22,630 nucleotides of DNA, taken from the NCBI GenBank assembly GCA_012270355.1, contig JAAXIL010000241.1, positions 1 to 22,630 of the forward strand, given 5' to 3'. The translations under genes and the position numbers were made by a program. Positions within the stretch are counted from its first letter, which is position 1. Each line of letters begins with the position of its first letter. The stretch comes from Psychrobacter sp. (GTDB lineage Bacteria > Pseudomonadota > Gammaproteobacteria > Pseudomonadales > Moraxellaceae). The notes under the pieces are model-generated. The model saw only the letters and a program-made list of their open reading frames with translations, had not been told where the DNA came from and searched no databases. Shown piece by piece: positions 15,808 through 22,630 of the stretch.

Positions 15808-16515
15808 CTATGACTTCGCCATCATCTGTTTGATGGCTTGTATCACCTGAGCCAATGGCAACCCCACCACGTTGCTATAACTGCCCTCAATGCGAGATAC
15901 CCACGCCCCTGCTCGCCCTTGAATGGCGTATCCGCCTGCCTTATCTTGCGGTTCGCCCGTTTGCCAATAGGCTTGCATGTCTGCTTCGGTAATTGGCAAA
16001 AACGTCACGTCAGTTTTCTCGAGCAGTTGCCGACGCTCTAGTATGTCACCGTCCATATTCAGACGACATAGATTCACTGCCGTCCACACGCAATGGGTAT
16101 TGTCTGCCATTTGTCGCCACATGTGCATGGCATCTGCTAAGTCTTTGGGTTTGGTGAGGACTGTGGTTTGACTGGATAATTGAGCTTGGCTGGATAATTG
16201 GTCGGTCAACTGGTTAGACAAGACACCAATGGTGTCAGCGGTAAGTATCAATATCTGTTTGGATAGCTGATTTGATGATTGGCTTTGAGTTTGTAAGAAA
16301 TTAGATAACCCTTCTTCACGTAACCTCTGAATTGCCGTCTGCATTTTTTCGCTCGTCATGCGTTCGATATACGCTGTTGGCAACTCACCCGTTTGCACGG
16401 TTTCATCAATATCGACAGGAAAAATGACAGGGTCAATGCTCGCCTGTCTAAGCAATTCGGCACGGCGAGGCGAGCCTGAGGCAAGAATGATTGGATAAGA
16501 AAAATCGTTCATCAT
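15808..16515 (-). CDS. maf: Maf family nucleotide pyrophosphatase
   Basis: Hydrolyses non-canonical or excess nucleoside triphosphates; members of the YhdE type in this location prefer dTTP/UTP. The N-terminal motif ASGSPRRAELL (residues 12-22), the catalytic loop LTADTIGVL (91-99, Asp94), the KP motif (122-123) and the EPQDKAGGYAIQG plus GSYSNVVGLPL C-terminal motifs are present. It is 235 residues compared with about 197 in E. coli: a Gln/Ser/Asn-rich stretch precedes the catalytic strand (about 71-88) and another fills the loop between the catalytic strand and the KP motif (100-118). No clear Shine-Dalgarno; ATG at 16512 is an alternative start. It lies between mreD and rng. Confidence 0.93.
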   Translation of the reverse strand: MMNDFSYPIILASGSPRRAELLRQASIDPVIFPVDIDETVQTGELPTAYIERMTSEKMQTAIQRLREEGLSNFLQTQSQSSNQLSKQILILTADTIGVLSNQLTDQLSSQAQLSSQTTVLTKPKDLADAMHMWRQMADNTHCVWTAVNLCRLNMDGDILERRQLLEKTDVTFLPITEADMQAYWQTGEPQDKAGGYAIQGRAGAWVSRIEGSYSNVVGLPLAQVIQAIKQMMAKS

Positions 16516-16524
16516 ATATTGAAA

Positions 16525-17022
16525 CTAGCGAACAAAGCGGATCAGAGCAAAATAGAGCAGCCCCCAACTGGCGATACTAACAGCCAGCGACCACACGCTA
16601 CTGCCAATAAAAATATTTTGCGTGATGTATTGCAACAGCCATAAAGTGAGCTGAAAAACAACCAAGCCGACGCTGGCAAGCCCCCAAGCTTTTAGAGCAT
16701 CTAACTGTTTGACATAACCAATCATAAGCTCTAACACAAACGTCATGATAACGGCAGAAAACGCTTGTTGACCAAGCCGAGTATCCATAAATAAATCAGC
16801 AATTAGCCCGATGATTAAGGCAATGCCAACACCCACATAACGAGGTAGATGAATCACCCAAAATGCCAGCACCATCATAAAGGCGAGTGGGCGAAATACC
16901 GCATGACTCACCTCTAAAGGATAGACATTGACTACGGATGCCAAAACAAAACTGAGCACCACCGCCACAAAGCGTTTGGTTGCAACGTTGCTACCATGAT
17001 AAGTGCGAGGTTTTAAGGTCAT
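16525..17022 (-). CDS. mreD: Rod shape-determining protein MreD
   Basis: Inner-membrane partner of MreB and MreC in the elongasome that directs lateral peptidoglycan synthesis. The 165 residues form about five hydrophobic segments (for example VAVVLSFVLASVVNVYPL near residues 19-36 and LASVGLVVFQLTLWLLQYI near 135-153) and the Pro-containing LAFMMVLAFWVIHLPRYVGVG region typical of the family. Length matches (about 162). The ATG overlaps the mreC stop by 4 bases (ATGA), indicating translational coupling; no independent Shine-Dalgarno is seen. Confidence 0.92.
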   Translation of the reverse strand: MTLKPRTYHGSNVATKRFVAVVLSFVLASVVNVYPLEVSHAVFRPLAFMMVLAFWVIHLPRYVGVGIALIIGLIADLFMDTRLGQQAFSAVIMTFVLELMIGYVKQLDALKAWGLASVGLVVFQLTLWLLQYITQNIFIGSSVWSLAVSIASWGLLYFALIRFVR

Positions 17023-17936
17023 GACAAAGGATTACTAGACAGTTCGCTAGACGACTCGTTGGCTTGCCCGCCTACTACTGAAGCTGCCTCTGCTGGAACT
17101 GATGAGACCGATTGCGTCTTATCCTGCATAATCAGCAAGTACGAGCTATCGACGAAGTTTGCGGCAGGCTTGACTTCAATCGTCATAAAGTCGCCTTGTT
17201 GCACGGGGTCGATAAATGCCACCGTCCCCATACGGTAGCCCGCAGGAAAACGACCGCCCAGCCCTGATGACACAAGCTCATCACCGACTTTGATGTCCGA
17301 GGTCTTGAACACATAATCTAAGCTCAGGGCATCTGGCGTGCCCAAACCTGATACAATCGCCCGTTGCCCCGTGCGTCTGACCATCACCGATACGGATTGG
17401 ATTTCATCGGTGACTAAGAGCAAGCGACTGGTGTTTGGATACACATTGATGATTTGTCCTAAAATACCATTTTCATCAATCGCCGTCTGCCCAACTTTCA
17501 CCCCATCTTCACGCCCTTTATTAAGAACCACAATTTGCTTGAGCGGATTGGTGTCCGTGCCAATGACTTGTGCCAAATGCAAGTCATATTGCTCAGGCTT
17601 GGTGGTGGATAGCACGCCTTGTAAACGAGCGTTTTGCGACAAAATATAATCTTGTTGTTGCAGCTTGGCTTTGGCGTGCATGAGCTCGGTTTGCAGTTGC
17701 AAGTTACGCCGACGCAACGCCTCTTTGCTTTGTAGCGTCCCGTCCGCCCAGTGCCCAACAAAACTCGGCAGAGCCGAAAATTGGTTAATGGGTTGCATCG
17801 ACACATGAGCCGCATCGCGCACTGAAGAAAACCAATCGGGATGTTGGCTATCAAAAAGCATCAGCACCATTGGAATCAGCAAAGCGATGGCGGTTTTGCG
17901 TAAGGATAAGTCGTGCTGGGCAAAAATTCGCGACAT
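17019..17936 (-). CDS. mreC: Rod shape-determining protein MreC
   Basis: Bitopic membrane protein that activates PBP2/RodA in the elongasome. The 305 residues begin with a short cytoplasmic segment, one transmembrane helix (TAIALLIPMVLMLF, residues 15-28), a coiled coil (about 70-105, EALRRRNLQLQTELMHAKAK) and the paired beta-domains, with QVIGTDTNPLKQIVVLNKGR and GRFPAGYRMGTVAFI as characteristic parts. The C-terminus has a Ser/Val/Ala-rich tail of about 30 residues that is probably disordered. It lies 11 bases after mreB and overlaps mreD by 4 bases. Confidence 0.95.
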   Translation of the reverse strand: MSRIFAQHDLSLRKTAIALLIPMVLMLFDSQHPDWFSSVRDAAHVSMQPINQFSALPSFVGHWADGTLQSKEALRRRNLQLQTELMHAKAKLQQQDYILSQNARLQGVLSTTKPEQYDLHLAQVIGTDTNPLKQIVVLNKGREDGVKVGQTAIDENGILGQIINVYPNTSRLLLVTDEIQSVSVMVRRTGQRAIVSGLGTPDALSLDYVFKTSDIKVGDELVSSGLGGRFPAGYRMGTVAFIDPVQQGDFMTIEVKPAANFVDSSYLLIMQDKTQSVSSVPAEAASVVGGQANESSSELSSNPLS

Positions 17937-17947
17937 GAGTGATTGGC

Positions 17948-19027
<1,080 letters not shown>

Positions 19028-19161
19028 TTAAGTCGTCTCGGGGCATCCAATCGAGCAAACGTATAGGACGAATGATGACATTGATTTTGAGCTCGCCTAG
19101 ATGAGCTCGATAAGCCCATTCAAAATAACGATTAAAGACGATATCAAAAAAAATTTGCCAA

Positions 19162-19167
19162 ATTATA
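19162..19167 (-). promoter_or_regulatory. Candidate mreB -10 box
   Basis: A perfect TATAAT on the minus strand, about 185 bases upstream of the mreB start. The expected -35 region (CATGAT/ATGATT) matches poorly, which would fit a promoter that needs an activator. The palindrome at 19198-19221 would then lie at about -43 to -66. Confidence 0.3.
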
Positions 19168-19197
19168 ACGACTAAATACGCATAAATCATGTGATTT

Positions 19198-19221
19198 ACA
19201 TCAAATTGAGCAATTTGATGT
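19198..19221. promoter_or_regulatory. Perfect 24-base palindrome, possible operator
   Basis: Arms ACATCAAATTG and CAATTTGATGT (11 bases each, perfect) flank the two bases AG. No T-run adjoins it on either strand, and it is located upstream of the candidate mreB -10, in a divergent intergenic region. Its symmetry fits a binding site for a dimeric regulator, but I do not recognise which one. Confidence 0.45.
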
Positions 19222-19319
19222 CATTTATTTGCAACATAATCTTACGCGAAGCAAACTTTTGTCCATATCAGCACGTAATTCCCTTCTTCTCCCACCTCGC
19301 ATTTACCAAAGTGCCTAGC

Positions 19320-19325
19320 TATAAT
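19320..19325 (+). promoter_or_regulatory. Candidate gatC -10 box
   Basis: A perfect TATAAT 80 bases upstream of the gatC start. No good -35 hexamer lies 16-18 bases upstream, and there is no extended -10 TG, so the call rests on the -10 match and position only. Confidence 0.3.
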
Positions 19326-19404
19326 GACAAGCAATGAAACAATAATTTAGAGTTTAACCGATTTCTTAACCGATAATTTTTCGTACACAGATGGAAATTT
19401 TGCT

Positions 19405-19752
19405 ATGACCGATATTGTCAACCAAACTGACACCCAACAAAATGCAGGCGTGGACATTGTCGCCGACCACATTGGCACCGATGACATTATGGAAGTGGCA
19501 CGGCTTGCCCGTTTGGCAGTGGATGAAGAAACCGCCCAAAGCTATGCCGACGACCTCGACAAAATTTTGGCGATGATGGAAACCATTGCCGATGTGGATA
19601 CCGAAGGTCTAACGCCACTATCTAACGTGCACGAAGCGGCTCAAACCTTGCGTGCTGATGTGGCAAACCCTGACATCGACCGTGAGCAAAACCAGTCTAT
19701 CGCTCCGAGTGTGGAACAGGGGTTGTACCTCGTTCCGCAAGTGATTGAATAA
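19405..19752 (+). CDS. gatC: Asp-tRNA(Asn)/Glu-tRNA(Gln) amidotransferase subunit C
   Basis: Small subunit that stabilises GatA in the GatCAB amidotransferase, which converts misacylated Asp-tRNA(Asn) or Glu-tRNA(Gln) to the amidated form. The family core begins near residue 25 (DDIMEVARLARLAVDEETAQ) and contains the LDKILAMMETIADVDTEGL region and the PLSNV motif. At 115 residues it is about 15-20 longer than usual, because of an N-terminal polar extension with Asn, Gln, Thr and Asp. GGA lies about 9 bases before the ATG. It is followed by a 207-base gap holding repeat copy C, then gatA. Confidence 0.95.
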   Translation: MTDIVNQTDTQQNAGVDIVADHIGTDDIMEVARLARLAVDEETAQSYADDLDKILAMMETIADVDTEGLTPLSNVHEAAQTLRADVANPDIDREQNQSIAPSVEQGLYLVPQVIE

Positions 19753-19753
19753 T

Positions 19754-19873
19754 TAGCCATTTGCAAAATAAGCCGATTACAGCGTTAGATTCGCTCGTAG
19801 TACTGAATGTACAACGTCGCTCATCTGCCTTGTACTGAGCTTATTTCGCTTCGGCAAGCTTTTATAACGGCTA
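19754..19873. repeat. Interspersed imperfect-palindrome repeat, copy C
   Basis: About 120 bases beginning one base after the gatC stop codon. It starts TAGCC and ends GGCTA; GCAAAATAAGC near the left pairs with GCTTATTTCGC on the right. The right arm contains a 12-15-base insertion relative to copies A and B. The core from 19785 (TTAGATTCGCTCG, later TCTGCCTTGTACT) is collinear with A and B but more diverged. It lies between two genes of a probable operon and would be transcribed. Confidence 0.65.
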
Positions 19874-19959
19874 GCTAAATTATTAGAACTTTCTCATACT
19901 TCAAACATAAAAAATCAACCTCTTAAAATATTAAACCTCAAGTATTAAATGGCACACCT

Positions 19960-21465
19960 ATGGCAAACACCGAATTACACCAACTGTCTATCCGTGAACT
20001 CAAAGACGGTCTTGCAAGCAAAAAATTTTCAAGCGTTGAACTCACTGAGCACCATCTAGACCGCATCGACCGCTTGGATAGTGAAGTGAACAGCTTTATC
20101 ACCGTGACGGCAGACATGGCGATGGACGCTGCCAAACAAGCCGATAGCGAATTAGCAAACAGCGACACTGAAGCTAAACCGCTACTTGGCATTCCGATGG
20201 CACACAAAGACCTGTTTTGTACCGAAGGCGTACTGACCACGTCGGGATCAAAAATTTTGTATAACTTTGTCTCACCCTACGACGCTACCGTGGTTGCCAA
20301 TATCAAAAACGCAGGAGCAATCTGTCTCGGCAAGCTCAACATGGATGAGTTTGCGATGGGGTCAGACAACGAAAGCTCGCATTATGGGGCGGTGCATAAC
20401 CCTTGGGACTTACACCGTGTACCTGGTGGGTCATCGGGTGGTTCGGCAGCGGCAGTGGCGGCAGGATTTGTGCCGTTTGCGACGGGCAGTGATACGGGTG
20501 GCTCGATTCGCCAGCCTGCATCGTTTTGTGGACTGACAGGCATCAAGCCAACCTACGGGCGGGTGTCTCGTTTTGGCATGATTGCCTATGCCTCAAGTCT
20601 TGATCAAGCGGGCACGTTTGGACGCTCGGCGGAAGACTGTGCCTATTTGCTACAGCAAATGGCAGGGTATGATCCGAAAGATGCCACGTCGATTAAGCGT
20701 GATGTGCCCGACTATGTGGCAGACATGAACACGGCAGTGCAAAACAGCACCGACGTAAAGCCGTTTGCTGGGCTAAAAATTGGCGTGGCAAAAGAATACT
20801 TTGGCAAAGGCTTGGACAAAGCGGTGGAAGACAAGGTTCGTTCTGCACTCAAACAATACGAAGACTTGGGGGCAACCATTGTCGATGTGAACATCACCAA
20901 CCCTGAAATCACCCTTGCTACCTATTATATGCTTGCCCCTGCCGAAGCGTCGTCGAACTTATCCCGCTTTGATGGCGTGCGGTTTGGCTACCGCTGTGAT
21001 GACCCCAAAGACTTGCACGACCTCTACACCCGCTCTCGCTCAGAAGGCTTTGGCGATGAAGTGAAACGACGCATTTTGATGGGGACGTATGCCCTATCGG
21101 CGGGCTATTTTGATGCCTATTACACCAAAGCTCAAAAGGTGCGTCGGGTGATTTTGCAAGATTTCGCCCGTGCATTTGAGCAGTGCGATGTGATTGCCAG
21201 TCCCACTGCCCCTACCCCTGCTTACAAACTTGGCGAAGACCTCGACCCCGTGAGCATGTATTTGGGCGATGTCTATACCATTGCGGTGAACTTGGCGGGC
21301 TTACCTGCGATTAGCATGCCAGCAGGCTTGACGGCAGACGGTTTGCCAGTCGGCTTGCAACTGATTGGCAACCATTGGGACGATGGCAAATTGCTCACTA
21401 CAGCACATTTATATCAACAACATACCGAGCATCATAAGGCAACGTCAGGGATGATGGGTCGTTAG
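19960..21465 (+). CDS. gatA: Asp-tRNA(Asn)/Glu-tRNA(Gln) amidotransferase subunit A
   Basis: Amidase-signature glutaminase of GatCAB: it releases ammonia from glutamine and channels it to GatB. The Ser-cisSer-Lys triad is visible as Lys83 (PMAHKDLF), Ser158 ([11 protein letters not shown]) and Ser182 ([13 protein letters not shown]). The 501 residues are slightly above the usual 485. The start [18 protein letters not shown] fits the family; the Shine-Dalgarno is weak. gatB, which often follows, is absent: the next gene, msrA, starts 3 bases after the stop. The kinase/transamidase subunit GatB must be encoded elsewhere for this to work. Confidence 0.97.
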   Translation: MANTELHQLSIRELKDGLASKKFSSVELTEHHLDRIDRLDSEVNSFITVTADMAMDAAKQADSELANSDTEAKPLLGIPMAHKDLFCTEGVLTTSGSKILYNFVSPYDATVVANIKNAGAICLGKLNMDEFAMGSDNESSHYGAVHNPWDLHRVPGGSSGGSAAAVAAGFVPFATGSDTGGSIRQPASFCGLTGIKPTYGRVSRFGMIAYASSLDQAGTFGRSAEDCAYLLQQMAGYDPKDATSIKRDVPDYVADMNTAVQNSTDVKPFAGLKIGVAKEYFGKGLDKAVEDKVRSALKQYEDLGATIVDVNITNPEITLATYYMLAPAEASSNLSRFDGVRFGYRCDDPKDLHDLYTRSRSEGFGDEVKRRILMGTYALSAGYFDAYYTKAQKVRRVILQDFARAFEQCDVIASPTAPTPAYKLGEDLDPVSMYLGDVYTIAVNLAGLPAISMPAGLTADGLPVGLQLIGNHWDDGKLLTTAHLYQQHTEHHKATSGMMGR

Positions 21466-21468
21466 ATA

Positions 21469-21948
21469 GTGAAACAAACCATTTATCTCGCTGGTGGGTG
21501 TTTATGGGGCGTACAAGAGTTTATTCGCCACTTGCCTGGGGTGGTTTGCACCGAAGCAGGACGAGCCAATGGCACCAGCCATATATTAAACGGTGCTTAT
21601 GACGGGTATGCCGAATGTGTCAAAACCGAGTTTGACCCTGACACGATTTCGCTTAAGCAGTTGCTGAGCTATTTTTTTGAGATTATCGACCCGTATAGCG
21701 TAAACAAGCAAGGCGAGGACGTGGGCGAAAAATATCGCACGGGGATTTATAGCACTGACCCTAAGCATTTAGCCATTGCCAGACGGTTTATTTATGCTCG
21801 TGCGGATAGCGACAAAATCGTGGTGGAAGTATTACCCCTAACCAACTATGTGAAAAGTGCCGATGAGCATCAAGACCGTCTCACCCGTTGCCCTGAAGAT
21901 TATTGTCATATTCCGAGGGCTTTGTTGGATAAGTATAAAACTCACTAA
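21469..21948 (+). CDS. msrA: Peptide-methionine (S)-S-oxide reductase (MsrA family)
   Basis: Reduces methionine-S-sulfoxide in oxidised proteins using thioredoxin. The active-site motif is GGCLWGVQEF (catalytic Cys11; most MsrA have GCFWG, so Phe is replaced by Leu). The Tyr/Asp-containing FFEIIDPYSVNKQGEDVGEKYRTG region, spread over residues 69-93, matches the family, and Cys141 and Cys146 near the C-terminus are candidate resolving cysteines. At 159 residues it is a short MsrA. The start is GTG, 3 bases after the gatA stop, so it is likely co-transcribed and coupled. No redox regulator is seen. Confidence 0.87.
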   Translation: MKQTIYLAGGCLWGVQEFIRHLPGVVCTEAGRANGTSHILNGAYDGYAECVKTEFDPDTISLKQLLSYFFEIIDPYSVNKQGEDVGEKYRTGIYSTDPKHLAIARRFIYARADSDKIVVEVLPLTNYVKSADEHQDRLTRCPEDYCHIPRALLDKYKTH

Positions 21949-21987
21949 CTGATAGACCAAAAACTAATGAACAAAAAAGGACACGCC

Positions 21988-22320
21988 ATGACATTTATCG
22001 AGATGATGCAAACCGAGTATAACTTGAATGAATCTCAAGCAACTGAGTTGCAAAAAGCGTTAAAGGAACTTGAAACCTATTTTGATGATAATTTTGAGGA
22101 CAGTAAAGCATTCTTTGAAACGTTTTACGCTAAGTTTGAGCAAGTCATTGCCGATTATGGCTTTAACGACACCGAGCAGGCTGAACCATTGGTCGCCAGT
22201 TTATACCGTCAAGGCGATTTTGAGATTTTGGTGACGTATGTGATTCCTGCGTTTTATAACAGTGGTGGTGATAGTGAGAGGTTTGCGGATACGTATCAGC
22301 GAATGATGAATCATCATTGA
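21988..22320 (+). CDS. Small acidic protein of unknown function
   Basis: I do not recognise this protein. The chosen ATG has AAGGA 7 bases upstream and gives 110 residues (MTFIEMMQTEYNLNESQAT at the start); an ATG at 21967 would add 7 residues but has no Shine-Dalgarno. It is acidic, apparently mostly helical, without a signal peptide, membrane segment or cysteine. Aromatic residues are frequent (for example FFETFYAKFEQV and IPAFYNSGGDSERFADTY). It follows msrA by 39 bases in the same direction and may be the last gene of the gatCA-msrA unit, as a weak hairpin with six T residues overlaps its end. Confidence 0.75.
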   Translation: MTFIEMMQTEYNLNESQATELQKALKELETYFDDNFEDSKAFFETFYAKFEQVIADYGFNDTEQAEPLVASLYRQGDFEILVTYVIPAFYNSGGDSERFADTYQRMMNHH

Positions 22321-22326
22321 TTTTTT
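22302..22326 (+). terminator. Weak terminator-like hairpin at the end of the small acidic gene
   Basis: AATGATG and CATCATT (7 base pairs, loop AAT) overlap the last codons of the preceding gene and are followed by GA and six T residues. The stem has only two G-C pairs, so termination would be weak. Confidence 0.35.
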
Positions 22327-22377
22327 ACCTCTATTTTGAACTTTCACTATTGTTGTTTTGAGAATTTTGAAGGGTTT

Positions 22378-22528
22378 ATGGACGACCACTTACGAGGTTG
22401 GTGACAATGGTCATTACGAAACGCTGACTTTAGACAAACCACTAGTGCTAGACGATTTAACCGCTGTGATTGACCTTCAACAAGTTGAAAATGCAGACAA
22501 TGCCGTATTGATACATTTTGGAATTTGA
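22378..22528 (+). pseudogene. Small reading frame, apparently shifted by one base at its start
   Basis: From ACG at 22382 a frame is open for 48 codons to TGA (22526-22528) and reads TTTYEVGDNGHYETLTLDKP, then LVLDDLTAVIDLQQVENADN and AVLIHFGI; composition looks like real protein. The plausible start ATG (22378-22380), preceded by GAAGGG at 4 bases, is out of frame by one base: the extra G at 22381 leads to a stop after 8 codons. Removing it would give a 49-residue protein. TTG at 22367 is an in-frame alternative start without a good Shine-Dalgarno. No family is recognised. Confidence 0.4.
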
Positions 22529-22630
22529 GTGATCTTTGAGCACGACGAATGTTAGCAAGAACGAGATGTATCCGCTAGCCCCGATTGTAGCGATATCCTT
22601 GTGCAGACGATGGCTATGCGGGGCTTGGCT
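22529..22630. repeat. Palindromic repeat-like sequence, cut by the window edge
   Basis: The arms AGCCCCG (22577-22583) and CGGGGCT (22619-22625) enclose 35 bases in which TAGC and GCTA also pair, and a GATATC palindrome lies in the left half. It has no coding potential and follows the small broken frame. From memory, motifs of the form TAGCCCCGAT...GCGGGGCT recur as dispersed structured repeats in many bacterial genomes; only a search could confirm that here. Confidence 0.4.

Noticed and set aside
19754..19873. Repeat copy C as a gatC terminator
   Set aside because: The stem is not followed by a T-run, and gatA downstream belongs to the same pathway; the match to copies A and B is a better explanation.

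Overview
The window carries a chromosomal housekeeping segment of a gammaproteobacterium, most probably a member of the Moraxellaceae (Moraxella or a close relative). The evidence is the protein sequences (L4, S10, MreB, GatA and the short MsrA all look Moraxellaceae-like by eye), the order mreB-mreC-mreD-maf-rng, the divergent mreB/gatC pair, and a moderately AT-rich, low-complexity intergenic style. The genus is an inference from memory, not from a search.

Positions 3-13373 (minus strand, read right to left) hold the S10, spc and the first part of the alpha ribosomal-protein operons in canonical order: rpsJ, rplC, rplD, rplW, rplB, rpsS, rplV, rpsC, rplP, rpmC, rpsQ, rplN, rplX, rplE, rpsN, rpsH, rplF, rplR, rpsE, rpmD, rplO, secY, rpmJ, rpsM, rpsK, rpsD. 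The expected next genes, rpoA and rplQ, would lie beyond the left edge. A sigma70-like promoter (13754-13781) sits about 390 bases upstream of rpsJ and a second one (1803-1831) precedes rpsM. Many genes are translationally coupled by TAATG or ATGA overlaps.

Positions 13901-18976 (minus strand) hold mreB, mreC, mreD, maf and rng: the MreBCD rod-shape complex, a Maf nucleotide pyrophosphatase and RNase G, the latter with an unusually large insertion. To the right of a 428-base divergent intergenic region, the plus strand holds gatC and gatA (two subunits of the tRNA-dependent amidotransferase; gatB is not here), an MsrA-type methionine sulfoxide reductase, an unrecognised small acidic protein, a small broken reading frame and the start of a palindromic repeat cut by the window edge.

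The points that most deserve a second look are: (1) rpsS (S19), an essential gene, has an in-frame TAA replacing conserved Glu20 while the rest of the gene is intact; (2) a family of about 107-120-base imperfect-palindrome repeats occurs three times, always between co-directional genes of an operon, including once in the S10 leader; (3) a textbook intrinsic-terminator hairpin lies inside the spc operon between rpsH and rplF; (4) L15, L23 and S17 carry acidic/polar, low-complexity tails of similar composition; (5) RNase G carries a roughly 105-residue disordered-looking insertion in its S1 domain. I see no defence system, CRISPR array, prophage, insertion-sequence transposase, tRNA or rRNA gene here; the region is mostly ordinary core genome with unusual decorations.
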